Assembly: GCA_947244675.1 (NCBI GenBank) | Contig: CAMXLV010000024.1 | Coordinates: forward strand, 1 to 17,849 | Length of the DNA: 17,849 nucleotides | Source: an uncultured Clostridium sp. | Lineage (GTDB): Bacteria > Bacillota_A > Clostridia > TANB77 > CAG-508 | Reading direction: 5' to 3' | In this document: positions 7,096 through 14,590 of the stretch, piece by piece | How the letters are laid out: each line of letters starts with the position of its first letter | Position numbering within the stretch: the first letter of the stretch is position 1 | Made by a program: the position numbers and the translations under genes | The notes under the pieces: model-generated | Database searches by the model: none | Seen by the model: only the letters and a program-made list of their open reading frames with translations | Told to the model about the DNA's origin: nothing

Positions 7096-9386
7096 TTTCT
7101 TGCAAATTTCCTTTCTATGTCATATTTCGTCATTTTTATAACAGTTGGTCTTCCATGTGGACAAGTAAATGGATTTGGTAATTCTAAAAGACTGTCCATT
7201 AATGTTTCTACTTCTTTTTTGTCTAATGCCATATTAGCCTTTATCGCTGCTTTACAAGCAACTGTTGCAATAAATTTTTCTTCCTTTTCTTGTTTAGCTG
7301 TTCTTGCCACTGTGTTAATTTCATCTAATGTTTCTAAAAATAGCTCTCTTGTATTTAAGTCAACACAAACAGTTGGAACCCCTGTTAGTTTTATGGTGTT
7401 TTCTCCAAATTCTTCTAAGCTAAATCCTGCCTTTGCAAACATTTCTCGATTGTCTTTGGCAATATTCATTTCTTTATGTGATAGTGTAATAATATCTGGT
7501 AGCAACAACATTTGAGAATCTTTGTTTTGCTCGCTATAATAATTTTTCTTTACTTTTTCATACATAATTCTTTCATGAGCTGCATGTTGATCTAATATGT
7601 ACATTTCTTTATCAATTTCTAATATAATATAGGTTTTAAATACAATTCCTACAAATTGATAACTTGGTCTTTGAAATTGCTTTATTTCTTCAAATACTGA
7701 TACATTATCTTTTATAATGTCTACTGCACTTGTTTTTTGTTTTTCTTCTTTTTCCTTTTCTTCTTTTTCTTTTTGTTTTTCTATTGTAAGCCTTCCAAAC
7801 ATTTTTGCATACATTTCATTAAAATCTTTTGATACTACTTGTGGATTGTCATTTAAGTCTTGCATCTTTTGCTTAATTTCTTCAAATTCTTTTTTTATTT
7901 CTGGATTTTCTATTTTCTCAATCATTTCTTCTGCTTTTTCTTCTGTTGGTTGTTGCTTTGTTTCTTCTTTTTTCTCCTCTTTTGGTAACTCTGATACTTC
8001 TTTTTTTGGTAACTCTAACTCTTCTTTCTTTTCTTGTTCTAAATTTGCCTCTTCTTTTAACTTATACACTGTTTGCTCTTCTCTTAAACCAATATCTGAT
8101 ACTTTACTATTTTTTTCTTGTAATTCTTTGGTAATTCTTTCTTTCATTTCTTTTAATTGTTTTAATACATCTGATGTATCGATTGGATTTCCTACTATCG
8201 TTTCTTCTTTGTTTTCTTCTATATGATTTGTCTTTATTTTACTTTCTTCTTCATTATACTTTTCTATTTGTTTTTCGTTTTGCTTTCTAAATCCGAATAA
8301 CCCATGATTAGAAGCATCTTTTTTAGCTTCTCTTATTACTTGCAATCTTTCTTCAAAACTAGCTTCTCTTGCTTCCATTCCTGTATTTACTACTAATTCA
8401 CCTTTTAGTAAAGTATCTTTTATTGCATGATAAATAGCTTGAAAAATTTTATTTTCTTCTTCAAAACGAACTTCTAGTTTGGCAGGATGCACATTTACAT
8501 CTACTTTAGCAGGATTCATTGCAAGATTTAAAATGACAAAGCCGAATTTTCCAATGGTAATTAATCCTTTATAAGCTTGCTCTGTTGCCGCTGTTAACGT
8601 TTTATCTTTAATATATCTTTTATTAACAAAAAACAATTGGTTTGATCGGTTAGATCTAGCAATTTCTGCTTTTCCTACAACTCCTGCTACTTTAATATCT
8701 TCATATTGATAATTTACTTCTAATATACCATTGGCAACATCTTTCCCATAAATATTATAAATAACGTCTTTTATTTCTCCTTTTCCATTAGTTTGAATAA
8801 CAATCTTTCCTGTATTGATTAGTTTTATGGCTATATGAGGATTCACTAAAGCTATTCTTGTAATAACATCTTCTATATACCCTGATTCTGTATAATCTTT
8901 TTTCAAAAATTTGTATCGAACTGGTGTGTTAAAAAATAAATTTCTAACTGTAATCGTAGTTCCTGTTTGACAACCTACTTCTTCTTTTTCTAATATATTG
9001 CCTCCTTCTAACACAATTTTATAACCAGTTTCTTGTTCTTCTGTTTTTGATATCATTTCTACATTACTAATAGAAGCAATACTAGCTAATGCTTCTCCAC
9101 GGAATCCCATAGATGTTACCTCATTTAAATCTTCTGCACTTCTAATTTTACTAGTTGCGTGTCTTTCAAATGCTATTTCTAAGTCATCTTGTGCAATTCC
9201 TTTTCCATTGTCTGTTATTTTTATGTAAGAGATTCCTCCATTTTTTATTTCTACACTTATGTTCGTTGCTCCCGCATCAATAGCATTTTCTACCATTTCT
9301 TTAATGACTGATGCTGGTCTTTCAATTACTTCTCCTGCTGCTATTTGGTTGATTGTTAATTCATCTAATAATACTATGTTTCCCAT
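7092..9386 (-). CDS. mutL: DNA mismatch repair protein MutL (endonuclease type)
   Basis: Couples MutS mismatch recognition to strand incision. 764 residues, longer than average because of a Lys/Glu-rich linker (about 350-560). The N-terminal GHKL ATPase shows E-R-P-A-S-V-I-K-E-M-V-E-N-A-I-D-A-G, DNGKGI, RHATSKI and GFRGEALASI. The C-terminal dimerisation/nuclease domain shows DQHAAHERIMYEK (the DQHA(X)2E(X)4E metal-binding motif), ACKAAIKAN and CPHGRPTVI, so nicking activity is expected. First gene of the operon mutL-membrane protein-miaA-HlyD-like. mutS is not adjacent, although the two are often neighbours in Firmicutes. Its four CGG trinucleotides are all out of frame and the frame is intact. 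Confidence 0.96.
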   Translation of the reverse strand: MGNIVLLDELTINQIAAGEVIERPASVIKEMVENAIDAGATNISVEIKNGGISYIKITDNGKGIAQDDLEIAFERHATSKIRSAEDLNEVTSMGFRGEALASIASISNVEMISKTEEQETGYKIVLEGGNILEKEEVGCQTGTTITVRNLFFNTPVRYKFLKKDYTESGYIEDVITRIALVNPHIAIKLINTGKIVIQTNGKGEIKDVIYNIYGKDVANGILEVNYQYEDIKVAGVVGKAEIARSNRSNQLFFVNKRYIKDKTLTAATEQAYKGLITIGKFGFVILNLAMNPAKVDVNVHPAKLEVRFEEENKIFQAIYHAIKDTLLKGELVVNTGMEAREASFEERLQVIREAKKDASNHGLFGFRKQNEKQIEKYNEEESKIKTNHIEENKEETIVGNPIDTSDVLKQLKEMKERITKELQEKNSKVSDIGLREEQTVYKLKEEANLEQEKKEELELPKKEVSELPKEEKKEETKQQPTEEKAEEMIEKIENPEIKKEFEEIKQKMQDLNDNPQVVSKDFNEMYAKMFGRLTIEKQKEKEEKEKEEKQKTSAVDIIKDNVSVFEEIKQFQRPSYQFVGIVFKTYIILEIDKEMYILDQHAAHERIMYEKVKKNYYSEQNKDSQMLLLPDIITLSHKEMNIAKDNREMFAKAGFSLEEFGENTIKLTGVPTVCVDLNTRELFLETLDEINTVARTAKQEKEEKFIATVACKAAIKANMALDKKEVETLMDSLLELPNPFTCPHGRPTVIKMTKYDIERKFARK

Positions 9387-9423
9387 TTTTATTTTGTCCT
9401 CCGTTTTTATCTATTTGGCTTTT

Positions 9424-9429
9424 ATTATA
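9424..9429 (-). promoter_or_regulatory. Minus 10 box of the mutL promoter
   Basis: Perfect TATAAT on the minus strand, 38 bases before the mutL ATG. No good -35 lies 17 bases upstream (ATACAA), so the promoter may be weak or depend on another contact. Confidence 0.45.
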
Positions 9430-9473
9430 TCATTACTTTTAGAATTTTGTATAGTTTTTTCTATAAATTAATT

Positions 9474-9510
9474 AAAAAAAGAACAGTAGGTGTTCCTTTC
9501 CCTTCTGTTC
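9474..9510 (-). terminator. Rho-independent terminator after secF
   Basis: Minus-strand stem GAACAG/CTGTTC extended across one A-A mismatch by AGG/CCT, followed by seven T. It starts 13 bases after the secF stop, ends the HD-secD-secF transcript and separates it from mutL. Confidence 0.85.
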
Positions 9511-9522
9511 CTAAATTGATAT

Positions 9523-10182
9523 TTATTTTTCTTCTTCTCTTTTCTTTTCACTCAAACGTTTTTCAAAACAAGTAGTTATCCCAACTAGTGTAATTACATA
9601 AGTAGCTAATACCAATGGAATTGTTATTCTTCCAATTGGAATACGTGTAATTGCCATTATACTTAAAATAGTTGCTTGTGCAATTATAAATGAAGCAATA
9701 GCTTGTAAGACTATTTTTAACATACCTAATTTATAGTAACGAATTGCCATATATACTAAAATAATAATAGTAGTTATTACAAAAGGCATAATATATGGTC
9801 TTAAAATGTCTCTTCCTCTTGTGTTTGGAATATTTGTTATTTGAATACTATCTTCTGATAATTCTGTTCCATATTTTTCATTTACTTTGCGTATCACTTC
9901 TGCTTTTTGTTCTTCTGTTATGTTTTTGACTAAAATATTCACTGTATCTTCAAATACTTCTACTTTTTGTAAACGAACTGTTTGATTTCCAAATACTTCA
10001 TCCGTAATTTGCTTTATATCATTAATTTCAAATTCTTTTTGTATATATAGTTGTATACTTTTTGCTTCTTGATATCTTAAATCAAAATTTAAACCAACTG
10101 TTAAGGTAACAATTAATCCTGCAATAATTACAATAGCTATCAAAAGTGCTATAATTTTTGTTTTTTTGTTTATTTCTTTCAT
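9523..10182 (-). CDS. secF: SecF-like protein translocase subunit (short, divergent)
   Basis: SecDF uses the proton gradient to pull secreted proteins through SecYEG. This 219-residue protein has an N-terminal membrane segment (about 9-30), a extracytoplasmic region with a G-L-N-F-D-L-R-Y start (the SecF first-loop glycine motif in weakened form), and three further helices (about 128-148, 154-176, 183-205). Typical SecF has six membrane helices and around 300 residues, so two helices appear to be lost. I call it SecF from position directly after secD (2-base gap) and overall layout; the sequence is divergent. A CGG at 10002-10004 is out of frame (ACG GAT). Confidence 0.75.
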   Translation of the reverse strand: MKEINKKTKIIALLIAIVIIAGLIVTLTVGLNFDLRYQEAKSIQLYIQKEFEINDIKQITDEVFGNQTVRLQKVEVFEDTVNILVKNITEEQKAEVIRKVNEKYGTELSEDSIQITNIPNTRGRDILRPYIMPFVITTIIILVYMAIRYYKLGMLKIVLQAIASFIIAQATILSIMAITRIPIGRITIPLVLATYVITLVGITTCFEKRLSEKKREEEK

Positions 10183-10184
10183 TT

Positions 10185-11597
10185 CTATTTTTCCTTTCCT
10201 ACTTCTATTTTCAACAAACTATTGGTAACTAAACTATTGTAAATTGCCACTAAGGAAACTCCCCAGAACATTACCATACCAAAGCTACTAATTGGCATCC
10301 ATTTGATAAAACTAAAAGTAACAATCATAATAATAATTGGTATTATTTTAATAAAGAAGTTTTGGTATATTAGTTTTCTCTCTTCTTTTTTAGCTACTAA
10401 TTGGTTTAATAAAATATAATTTAAAACAAATACTACTACTATTCCAAAAATTCCTTCTATTGACAAATCAACATTGGCATAACGAATTACTAGTAAAAAT
10501 AGAGAAATAAATCCAATAAAAGAAATGATTCCTAGTATTCCTTTTTGTTTGTGTTTTATTACTAATGTTATAAATGCTACTACTAATAATATAATGATTC
10601 CATAAATTATCATTTGTATTTCATGGTTTGTTATATCAGATAACATATATTGGTTTTCTTCTAAATGATAAACTAAAGGTATATTTCCTGTATCTAATAC
10701 TGTTGCTATACTAGATGCTCTTTGCACATATTCTTGTAAGGTATCTTGTTCATTTGAACTACTACCAATGGATAACTGTAACTTACCTGTTTTGATTGGT
10801 TCTTCAAAACTAGTTGTCATAATTTCTTCATCATCTATTTTCATTGTTATTGTTTTTTCTTCTGGCTTGTTCTCTTCTTGATTGTTTTCTTCTTGTGAAG
10901 TTTCATCTGTCTGATTTTCTTGTGTTTGTGCTGTTTCTTCTTGTTTGCTATAATTACTACTAATTTCGTCTAATTTTTTGGTTCCTTCTTTGGTAAATTG
11001 GATATCTAAATAAACACTTGTCCCAGCATTTGCTGTTGTTCCACTACTACCATACATAACCTTTGCTTCTTTAATATTGCTATTATCCATTAATACTTCT
11101 TTGGTTTGACTATCTATGATTTCAAATTTTCCTGTTGTACTTAAACTACTAATTACTTCATCAGTTCCACTATTTTCTGGAAGTTCAACTATTATCTCTC
11201 CTGTTGCTTCATCTAATTTGATTACATAGTTTTGCACATTTAATTTTTTTAGTCTTTTTTCCATAATTTTTTGCGTCATTTTATAGTTATCATAATTTTT
11301 AGCTTCTTCAAGATTCTTTAGTTTTTCTTCTTTTACATAACCTTTCTCAGCTATTTCTTCATCTGTTAAACTACTTGCATTTTCTACTTCTTTTCCTTCA
11401 CTATCTTTTATGATGGTAGTTTTCCCATCATCTACTACTAATTTGATTTTTCGATTTCCTTTTAAGTCCATTGCTAATTCATAATTTTTTACTTGATTTT
11501 CCATTCTGTTTTGTTTTTGGGTATAAACACCTATAAAGGCTATCATGGTAATTGCTACTATTAATAATGTAATAGTTAATATTTTTATTTTTTTCAT
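10185..11597 (-). CDS. secD: SecD-like protein translocase subunit
   Basis: Partner of SecF in the SecDF auxiliary translocase. 470 residues: membrane helix 1 (about 5-24), an extracytoplasmic domain with A-M-D-L-K-G-N-R (a degenerate form of the SecD D-L-[KR]-G-G motif), a repeat-like MEKRLKKLNVQNYVIKL segment, a Gln/Glu/Asn-rich low-complexity insert (about 215-250), I-A-T-V-L-D-T-G-N-I-P near 300, then five C-terminal helices. The ATG at 11597 is chosen because GTGGAGG lies eight bases upstream; the upstream GTG at 11612 is itself part of that ribosome site. It follows the HD gene by 15 bases. Confidence 0.82.
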   Translation of the reverse strand: MKKIKILTITLLIVAITMIAFIGVYTQKQNRMENQVKNYELAMDLKGNRKIKLVVDDGKTTIIKDSEGKEVENASSLTDEEIAEKGYVKEEKLKNLEEAKNYDNYKMTQKIMEKRLKKLNVQNYVIKLDEATGEIIVELPENSGTDEVISSLSTTGKFEIIDSQTKEVLMDNSNIKEAKVMYGSSGTTANAGTSVYLDIQFTKEGTKKLDEISSNYSKQEETAQTQENQTDETSQEENNQEENKPEEKTITMKIDDEEIMTTSFEEPIKTGKLQLSIGSSSNEQDTLQEYVQRASSIATVLDTGNIPLVYHLEENQYMLSDITNHEIQMIIYGIIILLVVAFITLVIKHKQKGILGIISFIGFISLFLLVIRYANVDLSIEGIFGIVVVFVLNYILLNQLVAKKEERKLIYQNFFIKIIPIIIMIVTFSFIKWMPISSFGMVMFWGVSLVAIYNSLVTNSLLKIEVGKEK

Positions 11598-11612
11598 TTT
11601 CTTTTCCTCCAC

Positions 11613-12272
11613 TTATAATAATTTTGTATGATTAATTACTAATTCAAACCATATTTTTAAATACTTGGCTGCATATTTACTCATCATTGTTCGATCCATA
11701 AAAATTTCGAAATAGTCTAATACTGGACAAATTTCAGTATCAATTGTTAAATTTAAAATTACTTTTCTTTCTTCTTTGTCTATTTTTAAATCAGCTTCTG
11801 ATACGGCATAGTTTACTCTATCGTGAATATCAAAAGTAGCTAAATTGGTATTTACTACTCGATTTCTGTGTACATCTGATTTATCTGCTAAAATTAGAGC
11901 TGCTGATATATCACTAATTGCCGTTCCTGTTTGTTCATCATGGTTTCCTATCGCCATCATGATTTGTGTTCTTTCTTCTACTGGCATTCCCATGTCTTTT
12001 AATATGTTATAGGCTAATATTGCTCCACTATGTGCATGATCTGTTCGATTAACACAGTTTCCAATATCATGTAAATATCCTGCTATTTTAGCTAACTCAA
12101 TGGTTCTTCCTGGATATCCCAAAACTTCTAAAATTTCTCCTGCTCTCTTAGAAACAATCGCAATATGCCTATGACTATGTTCTGTATAACCAAGACTATC
12201 CAATTGTTTTTGTGCTCCTTGTATGAGAGCTTCTACTTCTTTGTTTTCCATAACGTCTTGCAACTGTATCAT
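11613..12272 (-). CDS. HD-domain phosphohydrolase
   Basis: A 219-residue soluble metal-dependent phosphohydrolase of the HD superfamily, substrate unknown. The motif H-S-H-R-H (about 32-36), the doublet HDIGN (about 68-72), H-A-H-S-G (about 78-82), N-H-D-E (about 109-112) and a later A-D-K-S-D (about 129-133) give the ordered H..HD..H..H..D metal ligands. The helical C-terminal third is not recognised. An HD protein of this type next to secD-secF is a recurrent clostridial arrangement. It starts the transcript HD-secD-secF; the promoter is seen at 12306-12334. The CGG at 11921-11923 is out of frame (ACG GCA). Confidence 0.88.
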   Translation of the reverse strand: MIQLQDVMENKEVEALIQGAQKQLDSLGYTEHSHRHIAIVSKRAGEILEVLGYPGRTIELAKIAGYLHDIGNCVNRTDHAHSGAILAYNILKDMGMPVEERTQIMMAIGNHDEQTGTAISDISAALILADKSDVHRNRVVNTNLATFDIHDRVNYAVSEADLKIDKEERKVILNLTIDTEICPVLDYFEIFMDRTMMSKYAAKYLKIWFELVINHTKLL

Positions 12273-12305
12273 ACTTTTCCTGCCTCCCTTTTTTTGTCTT
12301 TATAA

Positions 12306-12334
12306 ATTTTATCGTAAAATGTAAAAAATATCAA
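12306..12334 (-). promoter_or_regulatory. Promoter for the HD-secD-secF operon
   Basis: Minus-strand TTGATA (12329-12334), 17-base spacer, TAAAAT (12306-12311). Both hexamers match 5 of 6. The start codon is 34 bases downstream of the -10 box. Confidence 0.7.
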
Positions 12335-12360
12335 CTATTTTTAAAAATTTTATCATAACA

Positions 12361-12403
12361 AATTTGTGCAAATTAATATTCTTTTTATTAATTTGCACAA
12401 ATT
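12361..12403. repeat. Perfect 17-bp inverted repeat (hairpin or operator)
   Basis: Arms aatttgtgcaaattaat (12361-12377) and its exact complement (12387-12403) with a 9-base loop. It lies 22 bases after the stop of the TasA-like gene and upstream of the HD-operon promoter. Neither side is followed by a strong T run, so it is not a classical terminator; each arm is itself nearly palindromic (AATTTG-TG-CAAATT). It may stop transcription from 12425-12997 or bind a dimeric regulator. Confidence 0.7.
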
Positions 12404-12424
12404 CATTATAAATGATACGTTTTT

Positions 12425-12997
12425 TTATGTACCAATTGCTAAAATTGTAAAATTATATTGTTTTATATTTTTTCCATCATAAGTGTCTTGTTTATCTTGT
12501 ATTTCGTCTTTTTCATATTGCCATTCCCAATGTATTTTGATCCTTTTATTTTCGTTTATTTCTCCCTTTAGTTCTGTTTGCATATCTTCTAATTTTCTAT
12601 ATTTTCTATTTTTTCCTTGTATTTGAAATTCTAAATTTTGGGGTTTTGGCGTTTGACTTTCAAATTTTATTTGATAATTTATCTTTTCATTTGTTTCTAA
12701 TAAAATTTCAAATTCGCCTTTGGTTCCTGGTGCTATTTTTTCATAAATTAGTGTTTCTTTTTTTAGGGTATCTGCTAAATGGACTTTTTTAGAATTTGTT
12801 TGCTTATAATCTACTTTTAGATGATAAATTTCGTTAGATTTTGTTTCTTTTTTATCATTTTGCTTAAAAAACCATTTGAAAAAAATAATATCATCCTGAA
12901 ATGTTTTTTCCTGTATTTTATTTGTTTGAAATAAAAAAATACTTAAGAAACAAATTGTAATCATGAATAAAATAATTTTTGATTTTTGTTTTTTCAT
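12425..12997 (-). CDS. TasA/camelysin-like secreted protein, paralogue of 13684-14271
   Basis: A 190-residue protein with an N-terminal hydrophobic segment (about 7-24). From about residue 75 it aligns by eye with the neighbouring gene at 13684-14271: K-I-A-P-G-T-x-G-x-F, I-N-Y-x-I-K-F-E, K-P-x-N-L-x-F, M-Q-x-x-L-x-G-x-I, I-x-W-x-W-x-Y-E and a terminal G-T. The two are clearly duplicates that have diverged. The N-terminal half lacks the G-x-S-Y-S-K-Y motif of the paralogue, so processing may differ. The ribosome site AAAGGAGG overlaps the stop of the preceding (frameshifted) gene, giving translational coupling. Role inferred as extracellular fibre or matrix component; no experimental handle is visible. 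Confidence 0.7.
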   Translation of the reverse strand: MKKQKSKIILFMITICFLSIFLFQTNKIQEKTFQDDIIFFKWFFKQNDKKETKSNEIYHLKVDYKQTNSKKVHLADTLKKETLIYEKIAPGTKGEFEILLETNEKINYQIKFESQTPKPQNLEFQIQGKNRKYRKLEDMQTELKGEINENKRIKIHWEWQYEKDEIQDKQDTYDGKNIKQYNFTILAIGT

Positions 12998-13010
12998 GCT
13001 TGTGCCTCCT

Positions 13011-13510
13011 TTAGTCTTTCTTTTGCTCGGAATGCACTTTTATTTGAATATCTTGCCTAATATCTTCTAAAGAATTATTTTTTGTTTTATCATAAATAAT
13101 TTCTAATTGATAATTAATATCTTGCTTTCTTCCCTTTTCTAAATGCATATTTTCTGTTTTATTTTGCTTTAAGGGAACTTCTATATTATCTTTGTATAAT
13201 TTAAAATAAATTGCTTCTTCTGTTTTAGTAATAATCTCGATATGATATATTAACTCTACTTGTGTCATCTCACCACTTTCTTTATAATTTTTTATTTTAA
13301 AATTATAATATTCTCTTTCTTTTTTTCCATTTACTTCTACTACTGGACTATTTTCTATTTCTAAAATAGGTTCTGCAATTTTAGCATTGTACTACTATAT
13401 TCTTTTCCCATACTATATCCAGAAAAAAATAAGAGCAGTACCATAAGTGTAACTAATATTAGTGTTATTTCCCTTTTTTTCGTCTTCCCTATGTTTTTTA
13501 TTTTTTCCAT
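13011..13510 (-). pseudogene. TasA/camelysin-like secreted protein, broken by a one-base deletion
   Basis: From the ATG at 13510 (GGAGGAG six bases upstream) the frame encodes a basic N-terminus, a membrane/signal segment and F-S-G-Y-S-M-G-K-E-Y-S-S-T, then diverges and stops at 13361 after 49 residues. The frame one base away resumes as A-K-I-A-E-P-I-L-E-I-E and runs to the stop at 13011. The break lies at about 13386-13390 and needs one missing base; there is no CGG near it, so it differs from the eight recoding sites. Intact, the protein would have about 166 residues. It is a true mutation, a sequence error, or a different recoding event; I favour the first two. It is the middle gene of three in the operon. 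Confidence 0.65.
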
Positions 13511-13561
13511 TTACTCCTCCTTCATTTTTTTATTATCTTTTGTACTTTTTATTGATAAACT

Positions 13562-13594
13562 AGTAAGGACAAGATTTTTTTGCTTGCCCCTACT
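13562..13594. terminator. Hairpin between the first and second TasA-like genes
   Basis: Twelve-pair stem with two G-T wobbles (13562-13573 with 13583-13594) and a 9-base A/T loop, within the 173-base gap between the stop at 13684 and the ATG at 13510. The T run after it is weak in both directions, so on the minus strand it may only partly terminate, lowering expression of the downstream genes. A second imperfect stem (ATACTC..GAGTAT, about 13607-13640) lies just upstream. Confidence 0.5.
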
Positions 13595-13683
13595 TGTTTT
13601 AGAATAAATACTCTAACCGTTTATTTATTTTAGGAGTATATAAAAATTCATTTTCTAAATCTCTATTATTCAAATATGTTTTC

Positions 13684-14271
13684 TTATGTTTGTGGAGCTA
13701 CTTGCGTTCCTGTTACTACAACATTAAATGTATATCTAGCAATGTCTTTAGCATTTTGTGTATCAATTTGGTCATTACTTGCAATTTCGTTTTGATTACT
13801 TCCTGTTTCGTAAGGCCAACTCCAATCAATTGTTAATGTTTTTGTTTTTTCCTTATCATTTGCCTGAATAATTCCTGACAAATCTGCTTGCATAGCTGCA
13901 ATTGATGTATATTCTTGTCCATCATAAACAAATTTTAAATTGTTTGGTTTACTACTTTCATTTTCAAATTTTATATTGTAGTTAATTCCTACATCTGATC
14001 CTGTTCCATCCACTATAATGTTGAAACTTCCATTGGTTCCTGGTGCAATTTTGTTATCTACTAAAGTTTCATTATTACAAGTAGAACCTAAACTTATTGT
14101 TTGGACTTGCTCTTGTTGCCCATTTACTTTAAAACTCCATGTTGCTACTTCTGCTACTCCATTTCCTCGTATTTCTGAGATATATTTAGAATAACTTTGC
14201 CCTCCTATAAAAGATAACATTGTACATGATAAAATTGCTAACATAAGAATTATCTTTTGCTTTTTACTCAA
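13684..14271 (-). CDS. TasA/camelysin-like surface or matrix protein
   Basis: A 195-residue secreted protein. It has a basic start, a hydrophobic signal (about 6-22) and the motif G-G-Q-S-Y-S-K-Y-I-S-E-I-R-G-N-G-V-A-E-V-A-T-W-S-F-K-V-N, which is characteristic of SipW-dependent-type TasA/CalY (M73-like) proteins that form extracellular fibres. The rest is beta-rich with an I-D-W-S-W-P-Y-E block and a C-terminal F-N-V-V-V-T-G-T. The start is TTG at 14271, eight bases after AAAGGAGG. It is the first gene after a consensus promoter (14387-14415), so it is probably the most strongly expressed of the three paralogous genes. No dedicated signal peptidase (SipW) is in the window. Confidence 0.8.
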   Translation of the reverse strand: MSKKQKIILMLAILSCTMLSFIGGQSYSKYISEIRGNGVAEVATWSFKVNGQQEQVQTISLGSTCNNETLVDNKIAPGTNGSFNIIVDGTGSDVGINYNIKFENESSKPNNLKFVYDGQEYTSIAAMQADLSGIIQANDKEKTKTLTIDWSWPYETGSNQNEIASNDQIDTQNAKDIARYTFNVVVTGTQVAPQT

Positions 14272-14386
14272 TAAGCATTCCTCCTTTCATTTTTTAAATT
14301 TTTCTTTTTGGTTTGGATTGTTTTTCGATAAAATTTTCGAATCAAATTTTTTTGAATGAATAATAGTTATTTGAAAATGTGATTTC

Positions 14387-14415
14387 ATTATAGTTTCCTT
14401 TTTTTAAATTGTCAA
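14387..14415 (-). promoter_or_regulatory. Consensus promoter for the TasA-like operon
   Basis: Minus-strand TTGACA (14410-14415), 17-base spacer, TATAAT (14387-14392): perfect match to the sigma-A consensus. The transcript leader to the TTG start is about 110 bases. Confidence 0.85.
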
Positions 14416-14471
14416 GAACTTTTCATCGCAAATTTCGACATTTTTCAAGCCTTTCACGTTGGAAGAATGGC

Positions 14472-14500
14472 TTGACTTTTTTCATTTGTTCCTTTATAAT
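14472..14500 (+). promoter_or_regulatory. Near-consensus promoter for the W-repeat protein gene
   Basis: Plus-strand TTGACT (14472-14477), 17-base spacer, TATAAT (14495-14500). The CAAGCC/GGCTTG inverted repeat overlaps the -35 box and could be an operator. Confidence 0.85.
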
Positions 14501-14590
14501 ACTTACATATTTTCTATTTTTATTTTATTCGTTTTTTCCCTTATTCCAAACAAAACAAATTTATAATTATTATTGAAAGGAGGCAATTTA

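Larger units (their letters stand above)
14272..14590. other. Divergent intergenic regulatory region
   Basis: No gene seen. It holds two back-to-back promoters (14387-14415 minus, 14472-14500 plus). Between them lies an inverted repeat CAAGCC/GGCTTG (about 14446-14474) whose right arm overlaps the plus-strand -35. Several TTCGA-type elements (about 14324-14342 and 14434) may be regulator sites. Both flanking genes have long untranslated leaders (about 84 bases on the plus side). Confidence 0.6.
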
